Assembly (NCBI GenBank): GCA_036927565.1
Contig: JAYESD010000004.1
Span: forward strand, 168,861,697 to 168,925,696
Direction: 5' to 3'
Source: Tuctoria greenei
Taxonomy: Eukaryota > Streptophyta > Magnoliopsida > Poales > Poaceae
DNA length: 64,000 nt
Positions 9,661 through 19,686 of the stretch are shown here, piece by piece. A program made the position numbers and the translations under genes. Numbering within the stretch: position 1 is the stretch's first letter; every line of letters begins with the position of its first letter. Below the pieces are notes generated by a model, which worked only from the letters and a program-made list of their open reading frames with translations, was not told the origin of the DNA and did no database searches.

Positions 9661-11310
9661 AACCCGAATAGCGATATCACTCAAGGTGCACCTCCGCTGT
9701 GAGATGTTCATGAGTGAGTTGACTCCCACTGTACTAACAGCCGACACCATAAGACGATTGAAAAGGTTCCAACATAGGATCCTCAAGGTACATCGGTTTC
9801 CTGGGTGCCATATAGCCAGCATGCACCCGATACAATTCAAACTTGTTCAACAGGGCCAGGCACGAGATGGACCTTAATCGACAAAGGCAGGACTACACAC
9901 CCAAGACCATGTCCTGCTGCATCCTATGCTCCTTCCCAGTCTCCAAATTGTTAAAGTGAATCCTCACAATTCATATCATAATCCCAATCTGATGTAAAAC
10001 AAGTGCTAGTCTCGTGAGTAGCTTCCGACTACTCGTCTTCTACCGACTCTTACAACTAAACATTAAGCATAGCATAGCATAACAGGGAAAAGACTGATCT
10101 ACCTAGACCACTCTCTGGATTAATCTGGTCATGCAATTGGGTTTCATTGCGCAAGACCTAATGCACAATACATCTCATCCATATAATGTGTATAAATGAA
10201 AACTTTGCAAGATTTCTTAAATGCAAACCGGGGCTTGCCTCTCCTTTAACGACGCACCGGAGAGCAAGTGCATACCGTTCTCAGATGGTGCCACACGTAC
10301 TTCCTTCTCGTGTCTTCAATCGCTGTTCCCTGATCATGGCACCATCTATATACAACTGCCCCAATGTAACACTGGCCCAATGCCTCTACACGCGGTGTAA
10401 TTATTACCACGACTCCTATACCTGGTGTCCATAATGAATTCGTGCGACCAATTTTGACAAGCTGTGAACGATTTATCCCACCTCGAAAAGTTGAGCTCGT
10501 TGCAACGAGAATATAAGGCAACGCGTGCTATTGTAGTCAAACATTCGATTGAAAAAAGATGTCGTACAAGACTCCTGCACGACACGTTTGATTTCAACAG
10601 AGCTCGCCTGGTTGAAATCAAATGGCTCCGTTGAAGTCGAATGGGACGTGTATGAGGCATGTACGGGGCGGATGTATTTTATATAAAACTCTGGGCCATT
10701 TCTGCGTCAAATTAAAAATCTGCCAGTGAAGCTGATGGGACACGTCGAGCTGTTGGGATAACCGAGAGGGATGCAAACCATGGTTTTTTATAAGCATAAT
10801 TTTTCCACGCATACGCTGGGCCCTTTCCATGTCAAATTAAAACTTCTCCTTCTATCGAAAAACATCTCCTTTAACGACGCCAAATTTCGGTACACGGGCT
10901 CACGCGTACATGGGAACGAACACCAAGCATTCCAGCGTAGTTTCGGCCCAGGAATATAAACTAACTCAACGCGGTTTCAACCCATGAATAACAAGCGGCC
11001 CAGCGCAGTGTTGGGCCTACTCTGATAGCTTCACGTACACTTTGTCCTGGCTACCTCCCCGCCGGACCCTTCAATCCACAATGGCACCCTCTCCTGATTG
11101 CACAAAACGCGCCTGGAGGAGCATCCGCCAGCCGCCACGCTCTTGGAGGAGCATCCGCCATCCGCCACGCTCTTGGAGGAGCATCCGCCGTCCACCAGCG
11201 TGGAGGAGCATCTGCCAACCGCCGCACGTGGAGGAGCAATAGCGCTAGGTACAATTTCTCACATAATGTTATTGTAGTTCAGTCCTCTTACGGATACGCT
11301 GATTGAATTG
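9661..11310. other. Unassigned DNA, possibly the 5' part of the CACTA element
   Basis: No conserved protein is visible. Two diverged copies of a roughly 60-bp segment occur at about 10675-10727 and 10785-10850 (each with CTGGGCC...GTCAAATTAAAA), and CTCCTTTAACGACGC occurs twice (10233 and 10867). A minisatellite lies at 11114-11242. It could be the promoter and subterminal region of the CACTA element, but no CACTA-type left terminus was found. Confidence 0.4.
11114..11242 (+). repeat. 30-bp minisatellite, about four units
   Basis: Units start with GAGGAGCATCCGCC and are 30, 30, 27 and 28 bp long, followed by a partial fifth. Codons read WRSIRQPP-like repeats on the plus strand, but no flanking coding context supports translation. 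Confidence 0.8.
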
Positions 11311-14300
11311 TAGGAAGCGATGTCAGAGATAAGACATGGATGGGAAAAGACAGGCGTACGAAGGAGTGGCAGGATGGAATGAAGTCATTTTTAAATTTAG
11401 CATTCCAGGGCACTTGTGAATAAGAAACTAAGCCTTGTCCTTGCATGAAATGTCGTAATATTTGCCACGGGAGACGCAAGGAAGTTCATCTTCACTTGCT
11501 TCGTAATGGGACGTCATTTGATTATACTTGTTGGGTACACCATGGAGAAAAACGAGTTGAGAAAAAAAATGCTGAGCAATTAGCAAATAATGAAGAGATA
11601 ATTTCTGATGATGCTGCTATGAAAAATATGCTGTCCAGTGTTCTTAGAGGCACTGGTGATCATGGTGGTACTTCAGCAGGTGTTGATGATCCAAAAAATG
11701 CTATAAACCAGCAGGAGCCAACTCGGTGTGCAAAGGCATTCTATGACTTATTAAATGATGCCAAAAAGGAGTTCTATCCAGGTTGTGAGAAGGTGACCCA
11801 ATTATCCTTCATTGTCAGGTTGTACCAGATAAAGTGTTTAACTGGTTTGAGCAAAAAAGCGTGTGAGTAGATCCTTGAACTATTCTCATATGTGCTTCCA
11901 GAGGGCCATTGCATTCCTAATACACTTGATAAAGTTCAGAAGGTTGTTTGTGACCTCAGGTTGAGCTACGGAAATATCGATGCATGTGTCAATGACTGTG
12001 TGTTATTCCGGAAGGACTATTCTCTGCTGGATCGATGCCTAAAATGTGGTGAATTAGGATGGAAAGATAGTACCTTTGGGGATGCAAGAGAGGCTTTACC
12101 TTGTGGAAAAGCCAAGAAGCTTGTAGCACACAAGATTCTACGATACTTCCCTCTTATTCCCCGTCTTCAAAGGTTTTATATGGCAGAATCAACGGCATGA
12201 AACATGCGCTGGCACAAAGAAGAACGTATTTATGATGGAATATTATGCCATCCTGCAGATTCTAAAGCATGGAAGCATTTTGATAGCATTCACCCAAATT
12301 TCTCATCTGATCCTCGCAACATAAGACTTGGGCTAGCATCTGATGGTTTCAATCCTTTTGGTTGAAACATGGACGAAAGTATTGCTACATGGGTCATCGT
12401 CGTTTCCTACCTCAGGATCACCGGTGGCATCGGGACAAAGCTTCTTTCAACAACAAAATAGAGAATAGAGAGGCTCCAACATCACTCTCTGGTCACGAAG
12501 TAATCCAACAATACGAGACTTTTGATCAAGTGAGTTTTGGACAGACGAATAATAAGAGAAAGCGCACTGAGGAAGATAGGTGGCATAGTTGGAAGAAGAA
12601 AAGTATATTTTTTAAGCTCCCGTATTGGAAGACATTGCTAATAAGGCATAACTTGGATGTCATGCACATTGAGAAAAACATTTGTGATAGCATATTGGGG
12701 ACATTGCTTAATATGGATGGTAAAACAAAAGATAGTCTACAAGATCGTTTTGATATGCAGGAAAAATGGTATACGGCCAAAGCAAGATCCGGTGGGTATG
12801 AAAGGGAAGTATGATTGTCCATCAGCATCATATACTTTGCAAAAAGATCAGAAGACCACCTTGTGCAAGTTTTTGGCGGATGTAAAGATGCCCGATGGTT
12901 ATGCCTCAAACATCAAGAGAAGTGTGAACATAACAGCACGTAAGGTATCAAGTCTAAAAACTCATGACTGCCATATTATATTTTAGAAGCTCCTTCCTAT
13001 TGCAATACGTGACATATTGCCTGAAAAGGTTGTTGAACCTTTAATTGAGTTTAGCAGATTCTTTTCTGGAATTTATTCTAAAGAATTGGCGGAACCAGAT
13101 TTGGATAAGATGATTGAACAATTTCCTGAAACAATTTGTAAGCTTGAGATGTTGCTTCCTCCCGCTTTCTTTGATATCATGGTACATCTTCCAATCCATC
13201 TTGGCAAAGAAGCTCGCTTGGGTGGACCTGTTTCTTACAGATGGATGTATCCAATTGAGAGGTACCTTGGTACATTGAAGAGGTATGTACATAACAGAGC
13301 TCACCCGGAGGGTTCTATAGCTGAGGGATATATTATGGAAGAGTGTATGACTTTTTTGTAGCCAATTTTTGTATAACATCAGCACCAAGCTTAATAGGTC
13401 AGAACGTCATGAAGCTGCAACTAGGAATGAACCTTCTCTCGAGTCTAATATATTTACAGAAGTTGATAATTCTAAAAAAGGGTTTAAATGGGGCGAACTT
13501 ACTATGGTGGAACTACATAACATCAGGCATTATATTATTTCTAATGTTGAAGAGGCCGCTCCATGGATCAAGTACGTATCACACTCAGATGTTCTATACT
13601 ATATTAATTGATCATGCTTATTGTAGATGGCTAATTTAATTTTGTACCCTCTTTAGTGAGCATTTTGAAGAGCTGAAAAAGATTCATTCTCGTGATGTTG
13701 AAAAATGCCATAGAGATGAGTTTGTTTATTGGTTTCAGAAACGAGTAAGTACATTGAAGTTTTTACTTTGATGAAATATTGAAGAAATATCTATTCTGAA
13801 GTTGGTTTATTGATGACCCCTTTTATACTAATTAATGTGTACAGATTACGACATTACACAAGGAAGGCAAAGTAACCGATTATTTGTATGCATTATCTAG
13901 AGGACCTGATTGTCAGGCACATTTTTTAGTCGATCATTCATAAATGGCTTCTTCTTTTGAACAGCAGAGGTGGAAAAAGATTTACGGACACAAAACAGTG
14001 GTGTTGTTGTTCGGGATGGTGATCATGAGTGGTATGGAGTAATCAAGAAAATGATTTCTGTTGATTTCAATAAAAATCAAGAGGTTCTGTTATTTGAATG
14101 TGAATGGTTTGACCGGCCTCGTTCCGGTCCGAGCCAAAGCAGAGGCTACAATATGGATCAATACGGAATGATAGATGTTGACACCACTATTTCTCAATTT
14201 AAGTATGAGCCTTACATTCTAGCCACCCAAGCAGAACAAGTTTTTTACGTTAGAAGTGTGAAGCAACCTAAATGGGCTACAGTTGTTAAACGAAGCCACG

Positions 14301-14577
14301 AAACCTTTTTGCCATGCCCCCTGGAGACAGTAAAAATAATGTCACTGAGACGATGGAGGCTGAGACATTATTTCATGATCGACGACTTACTGATATAAAT
14401 GAGGATATGACCACATGGGATGGGAATGACATTGACGGAGCAACCTGTGATGCTTCTGCTCTTTCAAATGAAGATGACGACGACGACCACCACGACGATG
14501 ATGATACATATATCAATGATGGTATTGTACATCCAATATTGAGGGAGGACAGCGAAGATGATGATTTTTTCATATAG
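11310..14577 (+). pseudogene. CACTA transposase (TNP2-type) with DUF4218 and DUF4216 regions
   Basis: In order: an N-terminal transposase-associated zinc region (DKTWMGKDRRTKEWQDGM, then CPCMKCRN and EVHLHLLRNG) split by an in-frame TAA near 11420; the Transposase_21/TNP2 core (MLPEGHCIPNTLDKVQKVV, LVAHKILRYFPLIPRLQRF, HNLDVMHIEKNICDSILGTL); a DUF4218-like region at 13017-13361 (LPPAFFDIMVHLPIHLGKEA, PIERYLGTLKRYVHN); a DUF4216-like region at 13970-14300 (WYGVIKKMISVDF, LFECEWFD); and an acidic tail ending at TAG 14575-14577. Introns are likely around 13600-13960. At about 12360 the sequence jumps from SDGFNPFG to KHGRKYCYMGHRRFLP, a loss of roughly 100 residues normally present in this family. 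Stops near 11870, 12198, 12363 and 12985 further inactivate it. In life it would bind subterminal repeats and cut the element ends. Confidence 0.85.
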
Positions 14578-14610
14578 GTACTGTGTGAGCTAGCTGTACG
14601 TGAACTATGT

Positions 14611-15980
14611 AATGCAATGTTTGTGTTCCGTGGCGATAGATCTTAACGCCACCGACCTGTATTTTGTGGCAACGGATCCTAATACAACGATTGTGTTTCG
14701 TGGCGATAGATCCTATTGCCACAGACTTGTGAATCATGGCATAAGTTCCTAATGCAACATTTGTGTTTCGTGGCGATAGGTCCTAATGCCATGAACTGGT
14801 GAATCATGGCAAAAGTTCCTAATGCAACAATTGTGTTCCACGGTGATAGATGCTAACGCCATGAACTATTGAATCATGGCAATAGATCCTAATGCAATGA
14901 TCGTGTTCTGTGGTGATAGATGCTAATGCCACGAACTAGTGAATCGTGGCAACAGATTCTAATGCAACGATTGTGTTCCGCGGCGATAGATGCTAACGCC
15001 ACGAACTATTGAATTGTGGCAACAGATCCTAATGCAATGATCGCATTCCGTGGAGATAGATGCTAATGCCACGAACTAGTAAATCGTGGCAATAGATTCT
15101 AATGCAATGATCGGGTTCTGGGGCGATAGATGCTAATGCCACAAACTAGTGAATCGTGGCAACAAATTCTAATGCAACGACCGAGTTCCGTGGCGATAGA
15201 TGCTAACGCCACGAACTATTGAATCATAGCAATAGATCCTAATGCAACGATCGGGTTCCGTGGCGATAGATGCTAACGCCACAAACTAGTGAATCGTGGC
15301 AACAGATTCTAATGCAACGATCAGGTTCTGTGGCGATAGATGCTAATGCCATGAACTAGTGAATCGTGGCAACAAATTCTTGGCGATAGATCCTAATGCC
15401 ACGAACTAGTGAATCGTGGCAATAGATCCTAGTGTAATGATCGTGTTTCGTGGCGATAGATGCTAATGCCGCGAACTAGTGAATCGTGGCAACAGATTCG
15501 TGGCGATAGATCCTAATGCCACAAACTAGTGAATCGTGGCAACAGATCCTAATGCAACGATCGTGTTCTGTGGCGATAGATGCTAATGCCACGAACTAGT
15601 GAATCGTGGCAACAGATTCGTGGCGATAGATCCTAATGCCACGAACTAGTGAATCGTGGTGACAGATCCTAATGCAACGATCGTGTTCTGTGGCGATAGA
15701 TGCTAATGCCACGAACTAGTGAATCATGGCAACAGATTCGTGGCGATAGATCCTAATGCCATGAACTAGTGAATCGTGGCAACATATCCTAATGCAACGA
15801 TCGTGTTCCGCGGTGATAGATGCTAATGCCACGAACTAGTGAATCGTGGCAATAGATTCGTGGCGATAGATCCTAATGCCACGAACTAGTGAATCGTGGT
15901 AACAGATCCTAATGCAACGATCGTGTTCCGTGGCAATAGATGCTAATGCCACGAACTAGTGAATCGTGGCAAAAGACCAA
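14611..15980 (+). repeat. CACTA subterminal array: 11 x 70 bp then 5 x 120 bp
   Basis: Eleven units of exactly 70 bp run from 14611 to 15380, each beginning AATGCAACGA-like and containing TGGCGATAGATGCTAATGCC. From 15381 to 15980 the pattern changes to five exact 120-bp dimers, each a 50-bp unit lacking about 20 bp (the AATGCAACGATCGTG part) followed by a 70-bp unit. Every full unit contains CGTGGC, GCCACG and CGTGGC in alternating orientation. CACTA elements carry subterminal repeats bound by the element's TNPA-like protein; this array is on the 3' side. Confidence 0.93.
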
Positions 15981-15983
15981 GCT

Positions 15984-16013
15984 TACTGCAACGATTTAGT
16001 TTTCGTTGCAGTA
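15984..16013. repeat. 11-bp-stem hairpin next to the CACTA terminus
   Basis: TACTGCAACGA at 15984-15994 and TCGTTGCAGTA at 16003-16013 are perfect inverted repeats around an 8-base loop. They lie between the subterminal array and the terminal repeat. Confidence 0.8.
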
Positions 16014-16018
16014 CAATA

Positions 16019-16046
16019 GTTGCAACAGGGTGGAATCCTTGTAGTG
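16019..16046 (-). repeat. Right terminal inverted repeat of CACTA element
   Basis: Read inward from the end, the minus strand starts CACTACAAGGATTCCACC. The CACTA core and the following sequence match the form of En/Spm termini. The palindrome GTTGCAAC lies at its inner edge. Confidence 0.8.
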
Positions 16047-16125
16047 TATGGATTGGACACCACATTTTGGAGCTATCGTCATCTTCTGACGATGGTTGAG
16101 GTCATTTTTCGGGGTGTGGCCCCCG
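16047..16125. other. Short unassigned segment between CACTA end and copia A
   Basis: The 79 bp have no recognised homology to the other elements. The segment includes a small inverted repeat (ATCGTCATCTTCTGACGAT). It could be remaining target DNA. Confidence 0.4.
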
Positions 16126-16851
16126 TGAATATAGCCTAGAGGGGGGGGTGAATAGGCTTTTTGAACTTTTGTCAGAACCTGAAACACTTAACAACCTGAT
16201 CAAACACAGAGAAATCAGACTAGTCCGGTAGGGTGCGGACTAGTCCGGTGTGTGCAGACTAGATCGATCAAGTTTGATCGATGATTTCGATCCAAGTACT
16301 CTATGCAGCGGAAATTGAGTTGTAACTATAGTGTATTGCTTCAATGAAAATAGATATGGCAAAAGTTAACTTTAGTTTCAAAGTTTTAACGTAAGTTGAA
16401 CAAGATCGAGCAAACCCAAGATTGCAATGAATAGTAAGAACGAAAGTAAAGACACAATGATTTTATCCCGTGGTTCGATTCCATAGAGGAAATCTACGTC
16501 CACGTTGAGGAGTCCACAGAGGACCGGGTCTTCACCAACCCTACCCTCGTCGAATCGCCATGGAGGCCTATTCTCTTCCACTAATCAGAAAAGGGGGTAA
16601 ATAACTGTGTTCAAGGGGCCTTCTCACAAGTTGAGGGCTCCCCAAGATTTACAACTGAAAACACAACCAAACAGACTCGAAATATATGCAATAAAACAAC
16701 GAGAGTGTGTGAGAGATTCAAATCCAAGAGCTCAAGGCCTGAAGAACGTGTCTTTCTTTTGTTGGATTGTGTGAAGAGACGTGTTTTCTGGGCTCTTGTA
16801 AGGTGTGACAGCACAGGGGGTCGAGTGTGTTCATAGTAGGACCGTACACCT

Positions 16852-16860
16852 CTATTTATA
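16852..16860 (-). promoter_or_regulatory. TATA box of copia A 3' LTR
   Basis: TATAAATAG on the minus strand. The same sequence lies at the same relative position at 26969-26977 and 35764-35772. Confidence 0.75.
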
Positions 16861-16889
16861 CTAGGGTTTCGAAAGGTTAGCGTTAGGGT

Positions 16890-17400
16890 TTACAAAGTCC
16901 GGACTAGTCCGTGGTGAACTCTGGACTAGTCCGGTGTGCGGTGTGTCGGAAACCCTAAGTGTCTTGAATTATCGGACTTGTCCGACAATTGGTGGACTAG
17001 TCCGATTTTGTCTCTGGAGATGTTCGGACTAGTCCGGCACATATTGGACAAGTCCAGCATTTTGAATCCCTTAGTGAATTGAGGACAAGACCACACTTGG
17101 AGGACTTGTCCGATTTTAGTCAGAGAAGTTATCGGACTAGTCCGAATAATATCGGACTAGTCCGGTGTCTTGAAATTTTGAGGGGCTAAGGACAAGTCCG
17201 AAATTTGGGGAACTTGTCCGAAGTTGGTCAGTGAGGATTTTGGACTAGTCTATGGAATATCGGACTTATCCGATGTTGATCATAGGTATTATCGGACTAG
17301 TCCGTACTTTATCGGACTAGTCCGCACTGGGAGGACTTGTCCGATCTTGGACAGAGAGATTATCAGACTAGTCCGAGGAACATCGGACTAGTCCAGACTT
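16890..17400 (-). promoter_or_regulatory. Array of GGACTAGTCC palindromes in copia A U3
   Basis: By hand count about nine exact GGACTAGTCC palindromes, at least five GGACTTGTCC/GGACAAGTCC forms and several one-base variants lie within 510 bp. The nearest is about 40 bp upstream of the TATA box. Spacing is irregular (about 12-60 bp) and the DNA between them is not repeated. Many copies are flanked by C and G to give CGGACTAGTCCG. Further copies sit at 16215-16255 near the LTR's 3' end. Confidence 0.9.
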
Positions 17401-17648
17401 GTGTCAACTTGTGCAGTGAGAGTGTTTTCTTTTGCTTGAGCTCTTGGGGTGTGTTTCTCCAACACACTCCATACACAAAGAGTATTCTATTCATCTCTTG
17501 AGCTCTTTTCAACTTGATTCCTCATTCTCCTTTCTTTTTGTGCTTTCTTCATAATTTCATTAAAACCTACACTCATCTCAACAATTTGGTTATGATCTCA
17601 TTTGTTTGTCATAAATCAACCAAAACCCACAAGGGATGCCTAGATGCA

Positions 17649-18140
17649 CTTATAATCTCCCCCTTTTTGGTGATTGATTACAACCAATCGAGATTTCACA
17701 AATATGATTAAAAGTCCAAATTTTCATAAAGTGTGCACATATGAGCTTGGAACAAATTAAGCAATGAAAACATAAGACATATGTGCACTGTTTATGGTGG
17801 GTTGCAAAACTATGTGTGTGTGAGCAATAATCGTGATGAGAATGAGGTAAAAGCATAATCATAACAACAACAAGCATATATGTCAATTTCAAAGCATAAA
17901 CATAGATTGTATCAAAGTATCATCACAAACTCCATAAACATAACTTAGAAGCATAATAAGAGTCTTACAACATTAAAAACAGTCTCACACCACCAAAAGC
18001 ATAACAGAGATAAAATGATGCAAATGGAGCTCTCATATATCATCTATGGCTACAACCTAGTGACTCCCCCTCAATCTCTCCCCCTTTGGCATCAAGGCAT
18101 CAAAAAGAAGGAGAGGAGGGATCTAGAAGTCACCACAGGC
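17649..18140 (-). other. 3' untranslated region and polypurine tract of copia A
   Basis: Directly inside the 3' LTR the minus strand reads AAAAAGGGGGAGATTATAAG, a good polypurine tract at about 17649-17668. The rest is AT-rich without coding signs. A second purine run (CCAAAGGGGGAGAGATTG) lies near 18080, close to the end of the third ORF. Copia B has the same two runs at 36543 and 36940. Confidence 0.7.
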
Positions 18141-19686
18141 TCATTCCTCGCCGTCGGTCCTCTTGTCGTCTTCATTGTCGTCAGCTTGAGGAGGAGGAGG
18201 ATGAGAACCACTCGTCGTGCCCCCAACGCCAAAATAGGCAAGCTCGGAAGGAGATAAAGGTGGAAGCTCAGAGAAGTCTGAAGCTGAGTCATCAGAGATA
18301 ATGGGAGATCCAACAGGCTTGATCTCCAGCTTCTGACAAATATTCTTGACATTTTCTTTCACATTCTTCATGTTTGCCTTCCTTGCCTTGCTCAACTTAT
18401 GAAGCTTCACATCAGCCTTTTTGCAGGAGCCAACGATGGCAGCCAAGTACTTCAAGATGCCACTAGGAGACCCTTTTTGAGGAGGGGCCCTAGTGTTGGG
18501 GGCAGTCCTTGCATCTCCTTGAGTTCTCCTCAGAGCCTCATCACTTGACACAGGAGATGCAGCAGCTGGGATGGTGGCTTGGGGACGCTTCTGGGGCCCT
18601 AGAGGAGTATGCTCTACATCCTTCACAAACTCAATACTTGTGACTTTCTCAATCATAAACATCAGGTATGGTGCATAGCCACAGGAGTGGTTTGGTGTGC
18701 AGGATATGTTCACCATATCATTCCAAATGTAGTCAAAGATATCAAACTTCCTGCTTTTGCTGATCACCTTCATCAATGTCCTCAGGTAGCCTTGGACACT
18801 CCCTGCATCTCCATCCTTCAGAGCAATTGTCTTCCTGAGCACCTTGTTGAGAACCATGAAGAAGGGCTTCATGTTCTTGGTCGATGGAGGGTTGTACTTC
18901 AGGCGAGTATCATAAAGGAACTCCATCTTATCCTTCTTTAAGACACCAATGTTGTGAATGATAAGCTCATTGCTGCTAGTGTCCTCAAGATGCAACAGTC
19001 TTGCAAACTCATCATAAGTAATAGTATACTTGGATCCATGTGTCATCCAAGTCACCCTTTCCTCTTCATCGCTGGCAAAGTAGCAGGTTGCATAGAATTG
19101 AGCGATGACTTCATCATTCCAGTTACACCTAAAATCAAACAACTCTATGAGGCCATGTCTCTCCACATCCTGTATCACTTCATTCTCTTTTTCTCAAAGT
19201 GCGCCCAGTCAATCCATTGGTTGCGTACCACTGGAGTCTCCATCGAGAGATACACGGTACTATTGTAGTCCGCATGGAAGTTGCTCCAAAACCTTGCATC
19301 AGTTGCCTTCCTGGAACTTCTGTAACAATCAGTCGTCCTGAGCTTTGAAACTACATCACTTCCTTTGCCATTGAATCTTTCTTCAGAGGGGTCTCCGTTC
19401 CCCTGTCTTGGTGCACTCATCCGAAGAGGGCCAATCGGGTCGGAGGCAATCCCTTTGCCTTTCCCTTTGGATTGCCGATGAGCCGCTGAGCTGGAGCCAA
19501 CCAAATCTTGAACTTTTGAAGCTGGCTTCTTAGCTTCAACTTTCTGCCGCATCCTAGGTGGAGTGGGCGAAGGCTCGACAGCACGATCTTGCCTCTTCTT
19601 GCTTTGTCCCGTCTAAGCACGAGGCAAAGAGTCTTGTTCCATCTCGGCCTCAAAGTCGGAAATCTCTCATCGTTGGACCTCGACAT
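18141..19686 (-). pseudogene. Extra ORF of copia A (third ORF, broken)
   Basis: It lies between pol and the 3' LTR in the same direction as gag-pol, the position of env-like ORFs in SIRE elements. The start is taken as ATG at 19686 (MSRSNDE), which aligns with MLSSNDEISDFEAEM in copia B. A two-base duplication after the seventh codon, a TAG/TAA-type break near 19612 and a deletion with frameshift near 19180 disrupt it. The rest aligns with copia B throughout (RFWSNFHADY, CNWNDEVIAQFYATCYF, NPPSTKNMKPFFMVLNKVLR, SCGYAPYLMFMIEKVT). No transmembrane segment is seen, so it is not an envelope protein in any obvious way. Confidence 0.8.

Larger units (their letters stand above)
11310..16046 (+). 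mobile_element. CACTA (En/Spm) DNA transposon, left end not identified
   Basis: A TNP2-type transposase reads on the plus strand. It is followed by a subterminal repeat array and a right terminus ending TCCTTGTAGTG at 16046, the reverse complement of CACTACAAGGA, which is the signature end of CACTA elements. No matching left terminus was found in 9661-11310, so the left end is missing, strongly diverged or outside the part I could recognise. The base triplet after the end is TAT. Confidence 0.88.
16126..17648 (-). repeat. 3' LTR of copia A
   Basis: On the minus strand it starts TGCATCTAGGCATCC and ends in a TTCA-type terminus (TGAAT on the plus strand at 16126). The length is 1523 bp. The TATA box is at 16852-16860 on the minus strand. 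The U3 is dominated by the palindrome array described separately. Boundaries agree with the copia A 5' LTR and the copia B LTR. Confidence 0.9.

Noticed and set aside
11042..11242. Arg/Pro-rich ORF over the 30-bp minisatellite
   Set aside because: Unit lengths vary (30, 30, 27, 28), the open frame is short and no coding context surrounds it; both strands are open by composition only.
14611..15980. CRISPR-like array
   Set aside because: Units are fully repeated without unique spacers, and the location next to a CACTA terminus in plant DNA explains it as subterminal repeats.
16890..17400. Satellite DNA
   Set aside because: Only the 10-12 bp palindrome recurs; the sequence between copies is not repeated and spacing is irregular, so it is not a tandem satellite.
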